From assembly GCA_034430175.1 (NCBI GenBank), contig DAOUFI010000010.1:25554-89553 (forward strand): a stretch of 64,000 nt of DNA, read 5' to 3'. A program made the position numbers and the translations under genes. Position 1 is the first letter of the stretch, and each line of letters begins with the position of its first letter. This DNA is from UBA6107 sp034430175 (GTDB taxonomy: Bacteria; Chloroflexota; Anaerolineae; Anaerolineales; Anaerolineaceae). This document shows positions 1 through 8,196 of the stretch, one piece after another. The notes under the pieces were generated by a model. That model saw only the letters and a program-made list of their open reading frames with translations, ran no database searches and was not told the origin of the DNA.

Positions 1-1211
1 CACTTCGATCGATCCTGTGTCCCTCATTACCGCAGCAAACCAGCCGCTGGCAAACCCAATGGTCATGAACAAAAGGATGACACCTGCAAAACTTACTGCT
101 GCTACCTGCCAAAATTTCTTATTCTTTCTTTTCGAAATCGTTTTGTCTCCCGAAAGAGGTGGAAGGACAGGTTCATCCGGAACAGGCAGTGGTTCATTAA
201 TCCCTTTGAAGTCCTCCGAATTGGCTTTTTGGTTTTGATCATCCGGTATGAGATTAACCTCGGTACCTTTATTTTTTTGCTCATCAAATGCCGTTTCAAT
301 AAATGTACCATCTGGTTCAAGCTTTTCATCTGATACTTCGGACAATTGTTGTAACGAACCTTTGAGAGGCTCCTTTTCCTTTTCAAGGTTGTTCAATGCA
401 TGAACAAAATTATTCATGCTCTGATAACGGTCAGCCGGATCTTTGGCCATTGCCTTGAATATCACATGGTCTACATCATTAGGTAAACCCGGGATCAGCT
501 TTCCCGGCACCGGGAATGGATCGTTAACTTGTTTCAACAAGACGGCCAACGGAGTATCCGCCGCGAATGGCTTTCGTCCGGTAATCAGTTCATAAAAGAC
601 GATTCCCAGCGAATAGACATCGGTACGTCCATCCACGGGTTTGCCGAGCCCCTGCTCAGGAGCCATGTATTCTGGTGTGCCAATACCCACCCCGGTACCC
701 GTCAAAGTTTGTCCATCATCGGAATCGAGCAATTTTGCGATACCAAAATCTGTCAAAATAGGTTCACCGGTGCTGGTGATAAGAATATTTGAAGGCTTCA
801 CATCCCGGTGGAGAATGTTTTCACTGTGAGCATACGCCAATGCTCGTCCAACTGGTTCGAGCAACCGAACCGCTGAAGTATAGAGCATCGGTTTTCCAAG
901 TAATTGCTTGAGCGTGCCCCCAGAAATCAGTTCCATTACCAGGTAGGGACTATCATCATGCTCGCCGTAATCGAGCACTTTAACAATGTTGGGATGGGAG
1001 AGAGATGAGCCATGGCTTTGGCTTCGCGCTCAAAACGCTTTAGGATGCGTTCAATCACCGAGTTGCCGAAAAGGTCATTACGGATCACCTTGATGGCGAC
1101 ATTCCGTTCCAGGCGAGTGTCGTATGCCTTATACACATACGCCATCCCCCCCGCTCCCAGTTGCTCCACGATGTGGTATCGTCCGATCGATTGTCCAATG
1201 AGATTGTTCAT
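1..1211 (-). CDS. Hanks-type Ser/Thr protein kinase, frameshifted and cut by the window edge
   Basis: The ATG at 1211 opens a classic kinase N-lobe: glycine loop LGAGGMAYVYKA and the ATP-binding lysine in NVAIKVI. The frame breaks at a (GA)4 run at 998-1005; removing two bases restores HLSHPNIVKVLDYGE and the rest of the kinase in another frame. That second frame continues with HRDVKPSN, LTDFGIAK and GTPEYMAPEQ, then an acidic/proline-rich linker and one membrane segment near 40-120, and runs off the window. It is a paralogue of the kinase at 3336-5348. It is the last gene seen in the minus-strand WXG100/phospho-signalling run. The break is either a real two-base insertion in a dinucleotide repeat or a sequencing error; the sequence downstream shows no other decay. 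Confidence 0.85.
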
Positions 1212-1285
1212 GTTCTATCCCTTGTCTGCCGGCATGGAGAAGTAAAAACCGACAAATTTTTGATCTATTATCCGCGTACCTCGAG

Positions 1286-2059
1286 TTACATCCAGAACCG
1301 GTCGAGCATCTTCATCCTATCCACCAGCTGCATCACAACCACCATTTCATCCATTCCATTACACTGACCAAACCAATCCCCCGCAGAATCGAAAATGAAC
1401 AGTCCTTGTTTTTGCGGCTCAGTTTCGTTCTTATCGTAATCAAACAAGCTGATCAATCCAGCGGTTTGGATCAGGTCGATCGATTTTAAATACTCATCCG
1501 CCTTATCAGGCTTGAAACCAGCAACAAGAAGCGACTCGCTGGCCATTTCTCGCGACTTCCACGCCAGACGGATCAGCTCGATCGGTTGAAGGATCGGAAA
1601 TACACGCTGCTTTACTGATTCTGACAATTTATTGTTCGAAGGAAATAACCCAGCCAAAGAATCCACCAGCGATTGGCGATCTTTGTGCAGCGTCAACTGG
1701 ATCCCTTCTGAAACAAATTCCACAAACAGATAATGACCTTGTTTCTCATGGATGGCAAAATGCGACGAGTCTTGTGCCAGAGAAATGGAGTCGATCACCG
1801 CCACTTTCTCTGGTTGGCTCAACCAATCCACAAGGAAATAGACCAGCCTGTCGATCGTGTAGGTTTTGTTGAGATTCTTCCTGGCCCATCCTTTTTTGAT
1901 GAGTGATTCCCTCCCCTGCTCGATCTCACCGGCCATGCTCGCCAGGTCAGGTTGTTTTTCATACGGGAATAAGAATGGAAAAGCGTTCTTGCCAAAGATC
2001 CGCCCGATCCACAAGACCTCGCCAAATGTAAGTTGAATTGAATAAGTCTCAAATTTCAT
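1286..2059 (-). CDS. Hypothetical 257-aa protein, possible EspG-like chaperone of the WXG100 module
   Basis: I do not recognise this protein with certainty. It is soluble, with no signal peptide or membrane segment, and alternates beta-strand-like stretches with a helical segment around residues 42-60. The arrangement (strands, then a helix ending in KKGW, then a long helix leading to DWLSQPEKVAVID, then strands) loosely recalls the EspG chaperones of ESX/type VII secretion; this is an impression, not a motif match. Its ATG lies one base after the stop of the WXG100-C39 gene (TGA-C-ATG), so the two are almost certainly translationally coupled. That fits a dedicated chaperone, but an immunity protein is equally possible. 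Confidence 0.75.
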   Translation of the reverse strand: MKFETYSIQLTFGEVLWIGRIFGKNAFPFLFPYEKQPDLASMAGEIEQGRESLIKKGWARKNLNKTYTIDRLVYFLVDWLSQPEKVAVIDSISLAQDSSHFAIHEKQGHYLFVEFVSEGIQLTLHKDRQSLVDSLAGLFPSNNKLSESVKQRVFPILQPIELIRLAWKSREMASESLLVAGFKPDKADEYLKSIDLIQTAGLISLFDYDKNETEPQKQGLFIFDSAGDWFGQCNGMDEMVVVMQLVDRMKMLDRFWM

Positions 2060-2060
2060 G

Positions 2061-3251
2061 TCAATCCGGCCTAACTTCTACAAGGATGTTTTGCCCTTTG
2101 TTCCAGATTTTACTGAAATCCTCCGCGGAATATTCGATCTCTTTTCCCGACCAGGGATCATTCACTTTCACCTGGGTACCATCGGCTGAAATCCCTGTAA
2201 CGACCATAGCATGGTTGGTATTCCCCGCCCCGCCAATGCCGCGCACCCCATCCACGTTGGTGATCTTGACCCCCGTGTTCACAATCACTGGACCACTATT
2301 TAGAGCGCTCTTTAAGTCATCCATGTTGGCGTTTACCTGAATATTCGGCGTCTGGTACCCCATGGATTCGATTTCGTCGTTGAGTTTATCGAGCCCGATC
2401 CCCACCCCATACGTACCATCTCCTTTGTCCATCGAACTGATCAGGTCGTTCGCCGAAAGTGCAGGATCGTTCGCGTCAAGGTTATTAAAATATTTGGTAA
2501 CCATAGCGATGGATGTAGGGAAACAAGCCGCGTTCCCGTATAAAGTTCCCTGTGACATCACCGGAACATCATACCCGTACGATTCGGTGGTATTCGATGT
2601 ATCCATCGTGGTCATCTGATCAGTAGTTGCCACAGGGGAGACGACAGATTCAGAGGTCTCAGGGATCTGTGCTGAGGGGGTAGCCTCGTCTTCTTTCAGC
2701 AAATCTCCAAAGGTGACATGAGGGACCTCCACTGGTTCATCAACAACCGGGCTAACCACCGGATCAGATCCACCGAAAATACCCTTGAGCCAATCTTGAA
2801 GCCACAACGGCAAGGATCCTATCAAGCCGGCGATACTTGCTGCTCCCCACCCTGATGGCAGTGTTATCCCGGAAATGCCGATCGAACCCAACAGCCCTTC
2901 CAACCAGGAAACCGAAACGGCTCCCCCACCGACTGTCCCCAGAAAGAGAATGTTGGTTAGCGGAAGTTGAAAGAGCATTTTCCCCTTCTCGTCGGTTGAA
3001 ATCCATTCGTCGATCTCATTCTCTAACGAAAGCGAAAGGCGCATCAGATCGTCAGACGAAAGGATCAATTTTCGGTTCAAGTCCCCAGCGTTCAGGTTGA
3101 AGTTCAACGACCTGGTCGATATCCAGGAATTGTTCAACCGATTAATGGCCTTTCCCAACGCATCGATGGACAACTGAAGATCTTCGGCATTTTGTCGAAG
3201 CTGCCTGGCTGCCTGCCTTGCCATTTCGGGTTCAAGATGGATTGTAGTCAT
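2061..3251 (-). CDS. WXG100-like protein with C-terminal C39-like cysteine peptidase domain
   Basis: 396 aa. Residues 1-90 are a predicted helical hairpin with NSWIS at 42-46 in the place of the WXG turn and a WxxxD element (WISTD, 83-87) at the end of the second helix, comparable to the YxxxD/E type VII export signal. Residues 95-160 are hydrophobic and Gly-rich; 165-225 are a Pro/Ser/Thr/acidic linker. Residues 226-396 resemble the C39-like papain fold: Cys243 in NAACFPTS, His347 in NHAMVV and Asn364/Asp365 in VNDPWSG form a plausible catalytic set. There is no ABC module and no Sec signal. It sits between a kinase-FGE gene and the 257-aa gene. I infer an exported peptidase or effector; its substrate is unknown. 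Confidence 0.85.
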   Translation of the reverse strand: MTTIHLEPEMARQAARQLRQNAEDLQLSIDALGKAINRLNNSWISTRSLNFNLNAGDLNRKLILSSDDLMRLSLSLENEIDEWISTDEKGKMLFQLPLTNILFLGTVGGGAVSVSWLEGLLGSIGISGITLPSGWGAASIAGLIGSLPLWLQDWLKGIFGGSDPVVSPVVDEPVEVPHVTFGDLLKEDEATPSAQIPETSESVVSPVATTDQMTTMDTSNTTESYGYDVPVMSQGTLYGNAACFPTSIAMVTKYFNNLDANDPALSANDLISSMDKGDGTYGVGIGLDKLNDEIESMGYQTPNIQVNANMDDLKSALNSGPVIVNTGVKITNVDGVRGIGGAGNTNHAMVVTGISADGTQVKVNDPWSGKEIEYSAEDFSKIWNKGQNILVEVRPD

Positions 3252-3335
3252 TCATCACCTCAAAGGTAAGAAAATTATCCACTTATCATTGAAGACATAC
3301 GTCATTTTTTTCCACATCTGAATTAATGATCCGAT

Positions 3336-5348
3336 CTACTCCGTTGCCGGCATGACGCATCGAAATCCGATGAAGCCGTCTTTCAGATCAGGGCTGCGAT
3401 AAAAACGATAGGTTACCCGGAGAGTAATCGCAGGATCACCCCAGGACCCCCCTCGCAAGACGCGATAAGCGCCTTTTCCCGGTCCAGGAGGGTTGGAGGA
3501 TGGTGAGAGGGAATAGTAATCTTGACCATATTTATCAGCCACCCACTCCCATACATTCCCGGCCATATCCATTGCACCGTAATAACTTTGCCCCTGTGGA
3601 AAGCTGCCAACCGGGGCTGTATCATTGAATCCATCGTTGACCGAGAGATCCGCTTCCTCAAAAACGCTATTCGCGTCAGAGAAATTTGCCAGGTTTCCGG
3701 CCACCTTTTGATTTCCCCAGGGGTAAGCGCGGCCATCCGGTCCCCCGGCGGCTTTTTCCCATTCCGCTTCCGTCGGCAATCTTCCGCCAGCCCAGGTACA
3801 ATACGCGCTGGCATCTTCCCACCCCACATATATGACGGGATAATTCTTGTAGGCAGGGTCGTTGTAGTAATTCTCCCGGTAATATGATCTTGTTTTCATT
3901 GGCATCGAGCAATCGCCATCACTGACACACATCTGATACATCCCCACAGTCACCTCAGTCTGATCAATCCAATACGCGTCTAGATAGACCTGATGAGGAG
4001 GGTCATCGACGATATTATTGTAGTTGGCATCGCCTGATCCCATAGTGAATGTTCCAGCCGGAACATAGACCATTTTCATGTGGTCCTTTTGGGACTCCTT
4101 AATCGAACCCACACCCAAAGATTTTGTTGGAAACATTGTCGCGGTTTCTGTGATGTCCATTTTGCCCGTTTTTGTTTCCTTGCTCTTCACCACTTCAGGC
4201 GTATCTGTCGGGTTTCTGGCAATTCCAATCGAACCCGGATCCCATTGCCAGGGTTTGGTGATCACCAGGATTACCGCTGCGATCGCCAATAATGAACCAC
4301 TGACAAGCAACGCGATCCACCACCCAGATCTTTTTAGAACAGGCATTGGAGGCGGATTCCCCGGCCAACCAGGTGGTGGTGGTGGAGGTGGAACCCCCTG
4401 GTAGTATGTCGCTTTTTCATCGACCGCTGTTCGTTCATTGTAATCAGAGGGATTGGAAGATGAGTCATCCCCGCCCCACATAGAAGCCACCAATGGAAGG
4501 GCCATGGATTTTTGCATTTGCTGAAGTTCTGCGATCACGTCAGTCATAGTCTGGTAACGAATCGAAGGATCTCTTGCGACTACTTTATATAGGAATTGTT
4601 CCACACGAGGAGGAAGTTCCGGTGTGAAGATGGTAGGTCTGGGGAGAGGATCGCGCAGAACCTGCGCCATCGTTGCCGGAACTGTATCCGCTTTAAATGG
4701 CGGCCGTCCAGTTACCATTTCATAGAAAACGATGCCGAAGGCATAGATATCAGAGCGGGCATCAACCAGTTTCCCCTCCCACTGTTCCGGAGCCATGTAC
4801 TCCGGCGTTCCGATCGTCACCCCGGTGGCTGTCAATGAGTCGTGCCCATCGCTCATATCCACAATCTTGGCAATGCCAAAATCGGTCAACATCGGTAGGC
4901 CATTTTCAGTCATGAGGATGTTCGATGGTTTGATGTCGCGATGGATGATGTGATGGCTGTGTGCGTATTCCACCGCCCGTGCTATGGGAAGTAGCAGCGA
5001 AATGGTCTCTATCCAAGAAAGTTTTTTTTGGCGTCGGATCAAATCCTTTAGCGTTCCACAAGGCAGATAAGGCATGACCAGGAATGGAACACCTTTCGCT
5101 TCTCCGTAATCGCGCACTTCAACGATGTTCGGGTGGGTCAACTGGGCCACGGCTTTGGCTTCCCTTTCGAAGCGCTTTAATGCCTGCTCCAGAATCGCCG
5201 GAGCCAGCATATCCGTGCGGATGATCTTGACTGCTACGTTGCATTCCAGGCGCGAATCGAAGGCTTTATACACCACGGCCATTCCACCCTCGCCCAATTT
5301 TTCAATCAGATGGTAACGTCCCAAATTCATTCCACTAAGATCGTTCAT
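3336..5348 (-). CDS. Ser/Thr protein kinase fused to a formylglycine-generating-enzyme (SUMF1)-like domain
   Basis: 670 aa. Kinase domain 11-275: glycine loop LGEGGMAVVYKA, Lys41, catalytic HRDIKPSN (Asp137), DFG at 156-158 and GTPEYMAPE; all catalytic residues are present, so it should be active. A linker with a seven-proline run (320-326) leads to one membrane segment (about 343-364). Residues 425-668 form an FGE-sulfatase-like domain (MVYVPAGTFTMGS, GGRLPTEAEWEKAA, GNVWEW, RVLRGGSW). Such bacterial fusions usually use this domain as a C-type-lectin-fold sensor rather than as an FGE enzyme. The topology would place the kinase in the cytoplasm and the sensor outside. It lies between the two WXG100-peptidase genes and is the probable partner of the PP2C at 6669. 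Confidence 0.95.
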   Translation of the reverse strand: MNDLSGMNLGRYHLIEKLGEGGMAVVYKAFDSRLECNVAVKIIRTDMLAPAILEQALKRFEREAKAVAQLTHPNIVEVRDYGEAKGVPFLVMPYLPCGTLKDLIRRQKKLSWIETISLLLPIARAVEYAHSHHIIHRDIKPSNILMTENGLPMLTDFGIAKIVDMSDGHDSLTATGVTIGTPEYMAPEQWEGKLVDARSDIYAFGIVFYEMVTGRPPFKADTVPATMAQVLRDPLPRPTIFTPELPPRVEQFLYKVVARDPSIRYQTMTDVIAELQQMQKSMALPLVASMWGGDDSSSNPSDYNERTAVDEKATYYQGVPPPPPPPGWPGNPPPMPVLKRSGWWIALLVSGSLLAIAAVILVITKPWQWDPGSIGIARNPTDTPEVVKSKETKTGKMDITETATMFPTKSLGVGSIKESQKDHMKMVYVPAGTFTMGSGDANYNNIVDDPPHQVYLDAYWIDQTEVTVGMYQMCVSDGDCSMPMKTRSYYRENYYNDPAYKNYPVIYVGWEDASAYCTWAGGRLPTEAEWEKAAGGPDGRAYPWGNQKVAGNLANFSDANSVFEEADLSVNDGFNDTAPVGSFPQGQSYYGAMDMAGNVWEWVADKYGQDYYSLSPSSNPPGPGKGAYRVLRGGSWGDPAITLRVTYRFYRSPDLKDGFIGFRCVMPATE

Positions 5349-5398
5349 TCCCGCGCCTTATTGTAAATGATGATTGTTATCGCTTCAAACTTGTTTTT

Positions 5399-5782
5399 TT
5401 ACTCCTGGTGAGTCTGAATCCACTCGAAAAGCTCCGCAGCTGAAAATTCCACGGGCAACGGTTTATGGTATTGCTCTACAAGCATCTGCAATGCTGGTTC
5501 TGGCTCTTTCTTAATCCAATCCAACATCATAAATACTGCTGGCGGAAGAAAATGATAGTTTTTCGAAAGAATGATGGGCGTCAACCCAAAATACTTTGGT
5601 TTCTCGGGGAAAACCTCTGTTGCGAGGTAATCCGAAAAAGCGCTTTGGATTTCAGGATTCATCTCCAAAAGCATCCTTGCTGATTCATCAGCGCTGTGCT
5701 GCTTGTAATCCCAATGCTCTTGTAGGAAAAGTGATAACTCTTCTCTATTCATTTTAATAATCGATTCAGGGTTAGCAGTCAT
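5399..5782 (-). CDS. Small acidic protein, possible immunity or chaperone partner of the WXG100 metalloprotease
   Basis: 127 aa, no signal peptide or membrane segment, mostly helical (MNREELSLFLQEHW, DESARMLLEM, ALQMLVEQY, AAELFEWIQ). I do not recognise the family. A longer reading from 5932 would overlap the upstream gene out of frame; I chose the ATG at 5782 because it starts one base past the metalloprotease stop and has a strong GGAGGAG ribosome site about 9 bases upstream. That site lies inside the Gly-codon run that ends the metalloprotease, so the two genes are tightly linked. Position and size fit an immunity protein, but nothing in the sequence proves it. Confidence 0.75.
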   Translation of the reverse strand: MTANPESIIKMNREELSLFLQEHWDYKQHSADESARMLLEMNPEIQSAFSDYLATEVFPEKPKYFGLTPIILSKNYHFLPPAVFMMLDWIKKEPEPALQMLVEQYHKPLPVEFSAAELFEWIQTHQE

Positions 5783-5783
5783 C

Positions 5784-6647
5784 TTACCAGGCTCCTCCTC
5801 CCCCGCCACCACCACCATTTCCGGAGGAATGATCACCAAACATGTTGCTAACAAAATCAGCGCCAAAACCGCGTGCATCCACTTCAACAGGTTGGATCCA
5901 GTATAAGAAGGCATTCTCCTCAGGTGAAACATAAAGGGATCCCCGATCCAATTCCCAGGCAGCGATCTGAATAGGAGTAACTCCTTCTGGTATCTCTCCT
6001 GTTTTATTGAACATTCTCACGCAATTATCTTGAAATTGATGTCTAGTTTCATGAGCAATCGTTTCAATTAAAGCAAATGGTGAATCGGTATTCACATTAT
6101 CACTATCGATTCTGATCTTCATTTCAACATCGTAAAACCCGCCACGCAAGTCTCCATCATTATCCGGTAGATCTTCAAAACTAAATGGTATGGGAGTAAT
6201 CCCCAATGATCTGCATACCTCTTTATAAATCGAACGCAGATATTCTTCTTTTTCTTCAAGAGTAGCGGTTTTCCACCATTCAGTCAATTCTTCACGAGAC
6301 ATAGTGGTGGAATTTACCTGACTGCTCTCATTGGGGTGCGGATTTACTTTGACGATCTGCGATATGAGTTCTCGATATTTATCAGCATTGCTTTGGTCCA
6401 AAGAAAGCCACTCATCAATTTCATGCTGTACCCGTTGTGAAAGTGAAATCCCCGCTTCCACCTCGGCAGACAATTTGCCAACAACGAGGCCAAAATCGAT
6501 CACGAATGACTCCCTGGTTAATCCGCTCCAGGGGATGGCATAAATCCGATTTTTATACGAATCCAGTAATTCATTGATCTCAGAAAACTGCTGCAACATC
6601 CTGCAGGTGTACTCATGCACCTTATCGGTATCCATATGAATGATCAT
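5784..6647 (-). CDS. WXG100 protein fused to a HExxH zinc metalloprotease domain
   Basis: 287 aa. Residues 1-95 form a WXG100-like helical hairpin with a true W-S-G turn (40-42) and a WLSLD (WxxxD) element at 80-84. The segment QHEIDEWLSLD closely matches ENEIDEWISTD of the C39-type neighbour, so the two N-terminal domains are paralogous. The C-terminal part carries AHETRHQF (HExxH, 199-203), the signature of zincin proteases, followed by EVDARGFGADF (255-265), where Glu255 or Asp257 could be the third zinc ligand. The protein ends in eight consecutive glycines then AW. There is no Sec signal. I infer a type VII-like exported metalloprotease, possibly a toxin. Confidence 0.85.
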   Translation of the reverse strand: MIIHMDTDKVHEYTCRMLQQFSEINELLDSYKNRIYAIPWSGLTRESFVIDFGLVVGKLSAEVEAGISLSQRVQHEIDEWLSLDQSNADKYRELISQIVKVNPHPNESSQVNSTTMSREELTEWWKTATLEEKEEYLRSIYKEVCRSLGITPIPFSFEDLPDNDGDLRGGFYDVEMKIRIDSDNVNTDSPFALIETIAHETRHQFQDNCVRMFNKTGEIPEGVTPIQIAAWELDRGSLYVSPEENAFLYWIQPVEVDARGFGADFVSNMFGDHSSGNGGGGGGGGAW

Positions 6648-6668
6648 TCAAAGAGTCCCCCTGGTAGT

Positions 6669-7457
6669 CTACTTGCCAGATTTTCCACCAATATTTATAA
6701 GACGTTTCGCTCTGCTTTTACACACAATAACAGAAATATTGTCCGGGCCGCCACGTGAATTTGCCAGTTCGACCAGCTTTTCCGCTGCGGCTTTTGCTGG
6801 TAACTCATTAAGCACCGCGACGATCATCGATTCAGCAACCACTCCCCAGAGGCCATCGGTGCAGAGAAGAAGAATATCACCAGCTTCGAATCGGTGTTGA
6901 GCGAAGAATGGGGTGATATCGAGCTTGCGAGCACTGACAGATTGGGTGAGCTGATTCCTTTTTGGGTGTGTCATGGCTTCTTCATGCGTAATTATTCCGG
7001 CACGAATAGCTTCGCCCACAAAACTGTGATCATAATTTACCTGACGTAAATTCCCCTTGTGCAGCAAATAAGCCCGGCTGTCGCCAACATTCATTACATT
7101 AAGTTTATCTTTTTCGATACTTCCAACTACAACCGTGCTGCCCATGCCCCCAAATTCGGAATCGGATTCAGCTTTCTCTACCATTTTTCGATGAGCGATT
7201 TCCAATCCTTCCTTGCAGAAATCGATAAAAGAAAAAGGAAGTTTGGGAGATGCATAAAGCTCATGAAAAGTCTTTACAATGATCTGGCTGGCAGCGGCTC
7301 CCCCGGTGTAGCCTCCCATCCCATCCGCGACGACCAGGATGGGTGGAATGAAAGGAGTATCTGGATATTTTAAAATGATTAAAGAATCTTGATTTGGAGA
7401 GGTGTTCCTTTTCCTTCCCTGGTCAATCGCGTATCCGAATTCCAATTGAATTTTCAT
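6669..7457 (-). CDS. PP2C-family Ser/Thr protein phosphatase
   Basis: About 262 aa from the ATG at 7457, which begins just before the first PP2C strand; an upstream TTG at 7541 would add 28 basic residues and overlap the FHA gene. All PP2C metal-site motifs are present: NQDS, VADGMGGYTGG, GSTVVVG, VGDSRAYLL, DHSFVGE, LLCTDGLWGVV and GPDNISVIV. It is a soluble stand-alone catalytic domain of the PrpC/Stp/PstP type, which reverses Hanks-kinase phosphorylation. It lies directly downstream of the FHA gene and 21 bases before the WXG100 metalloprotease, in the same operon as two kinases. Confidence 0.95.
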   Translation of the reverse strand: MKIQLEFGYAIDQGRKRNTSPNQDSLIILKYPDTPFIPPILVVADGMGGYTGGAAASQIIVKTFHELYASPKLPFSFIDFCKEGLEIAHRKMVEKAESDSEFGGMGSTVVVGSIEKDKLNVMNVGDSRAYLLHKGNLRQVNYDHSFVGEAIRAGIITHEEAMTHPKRNQLTQSVSARKLDITPFFAQHRFEAGDILLLCTDGLWGVVAESMIVAVLNELPAKAAAEKLVELANSRGGPDNISVIVCKSRAKRLINIGGKSGK

Positions 7458-7533
7458 TTTCCCAAGCCCTCGTCTGTAACGTCCCTTTGATTTTTTTCGT
7501 GAATTTCGGCAAAACTCTGACTTACTATGATCC

Positions 7534-8154
7534 TCATTCAAAGCGAAATTCGAAGGTCTTCCCGATTCTGATCAAATCACCGTGTTCAATCGTCACTTCA
7601 CTATCCACAGGATGATCATTTACATACAAATATGATGAAGAGACAGATCGAATTTGAGTATCAGTTTGGTAACTTTCTTGTCGTAAAACAAATTGTCCAT
7701 TGCGATATTGAATCACCGTTTGATTGCCATTGTCTCCAAAATCTTTTAATGAAAACACATCATTTACCGCTGAACATCCCAGACAAACACTCGATTTCGC
7801 GAAATCAAATTTCTGCCCGACCAATGTCCTATCCGCGCTGCGTTGAATGGTCAATGAAAAAACAGTCTTGTATTCCACTGGAGATAATCTGCTTTCCGAG
7901 TCATCCATATCTACTGATGAAATCACTACTGGCTGGAAGCTTGAAATGGAGTGAAGCGCCTTGGCCAATTGTTGCTTTTTCCCCTCTTTGATTAAAAGGA
8001 TTATTAGCAATGCCAGGCATATGATAACCATGGAGAGGATCGGACCAAAATACAACAATGGAGTGAGAACGAATCCGTCATTTTCCACTGTTTCGATGAA
8101 TGCAATGCCATGCTTCGGATCAAAAACAGAATTCAAGTGATTGATCTGGGTCAT
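7534..8154 (-). CDS. Membrane-anchored FHA-domain protein with degenerate phosphopeptide-binding residues
   Basis: About 206 aa from the ATG at 8154 (an alternative TTG at 8196 adds 14 residues). A short N-terminal segment is followed by one strong membrane helix (LYFGPILSMVIICLALLIIL), then a cytoplasmic FHA-like domain covering roughly the last 115 residues and ending YLYVNDHPVDSEVTIEHGD-LIRIGKTFEFRF. FHA domains bind phosphothreonine through a GR...SxxH set. Here the GR position reads LGCS and no SxxH can be found, so binding is probably altered or lost. First gene of the minus-strand module; its promoter should lie in the AT-rich gap before rsmG. Confidence 0.85.
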   Translation of the reverse strand: MTQINHLNSVFDPKHGIAFIETVENDGFVLTPLLYFGPILSMVIICLALLIILLIKEGKKQQLAKALHSISSFQPVVISSVDMDDSESRLSPVEYKTVFSLTIQRSADRTLVGQKFDFAKSSVCLGCSAVNDVFSLKDFGDNGNQTVIQYRNGQFVLRQESYQTDTQIRSVSSSYLYVNDHPVDSEVTIEHGDLIRIGKTFEFRFE

Positions 8155-8196
8155 CTTCAGTATGCTCAAAAACACAAGATGCTTCTGAATAAACAA

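Noticed and set aside
102..386. 94-aa Lys/Arg-rich minus-strand open frame near the window start
   Set aside because: It is an alternative frame of the kinase linker region; the true kinase frame continues through it to the window edge.
5783..5932. Longer version of the 127-aa gene starting at 5932, with a pseudo-signal peptide
   Set aside because: It overlaps the zinc-ligand end of the WXG100 metalloprotease out of frame; the start at 5782 has a GGAGGAG site and exact coupling.
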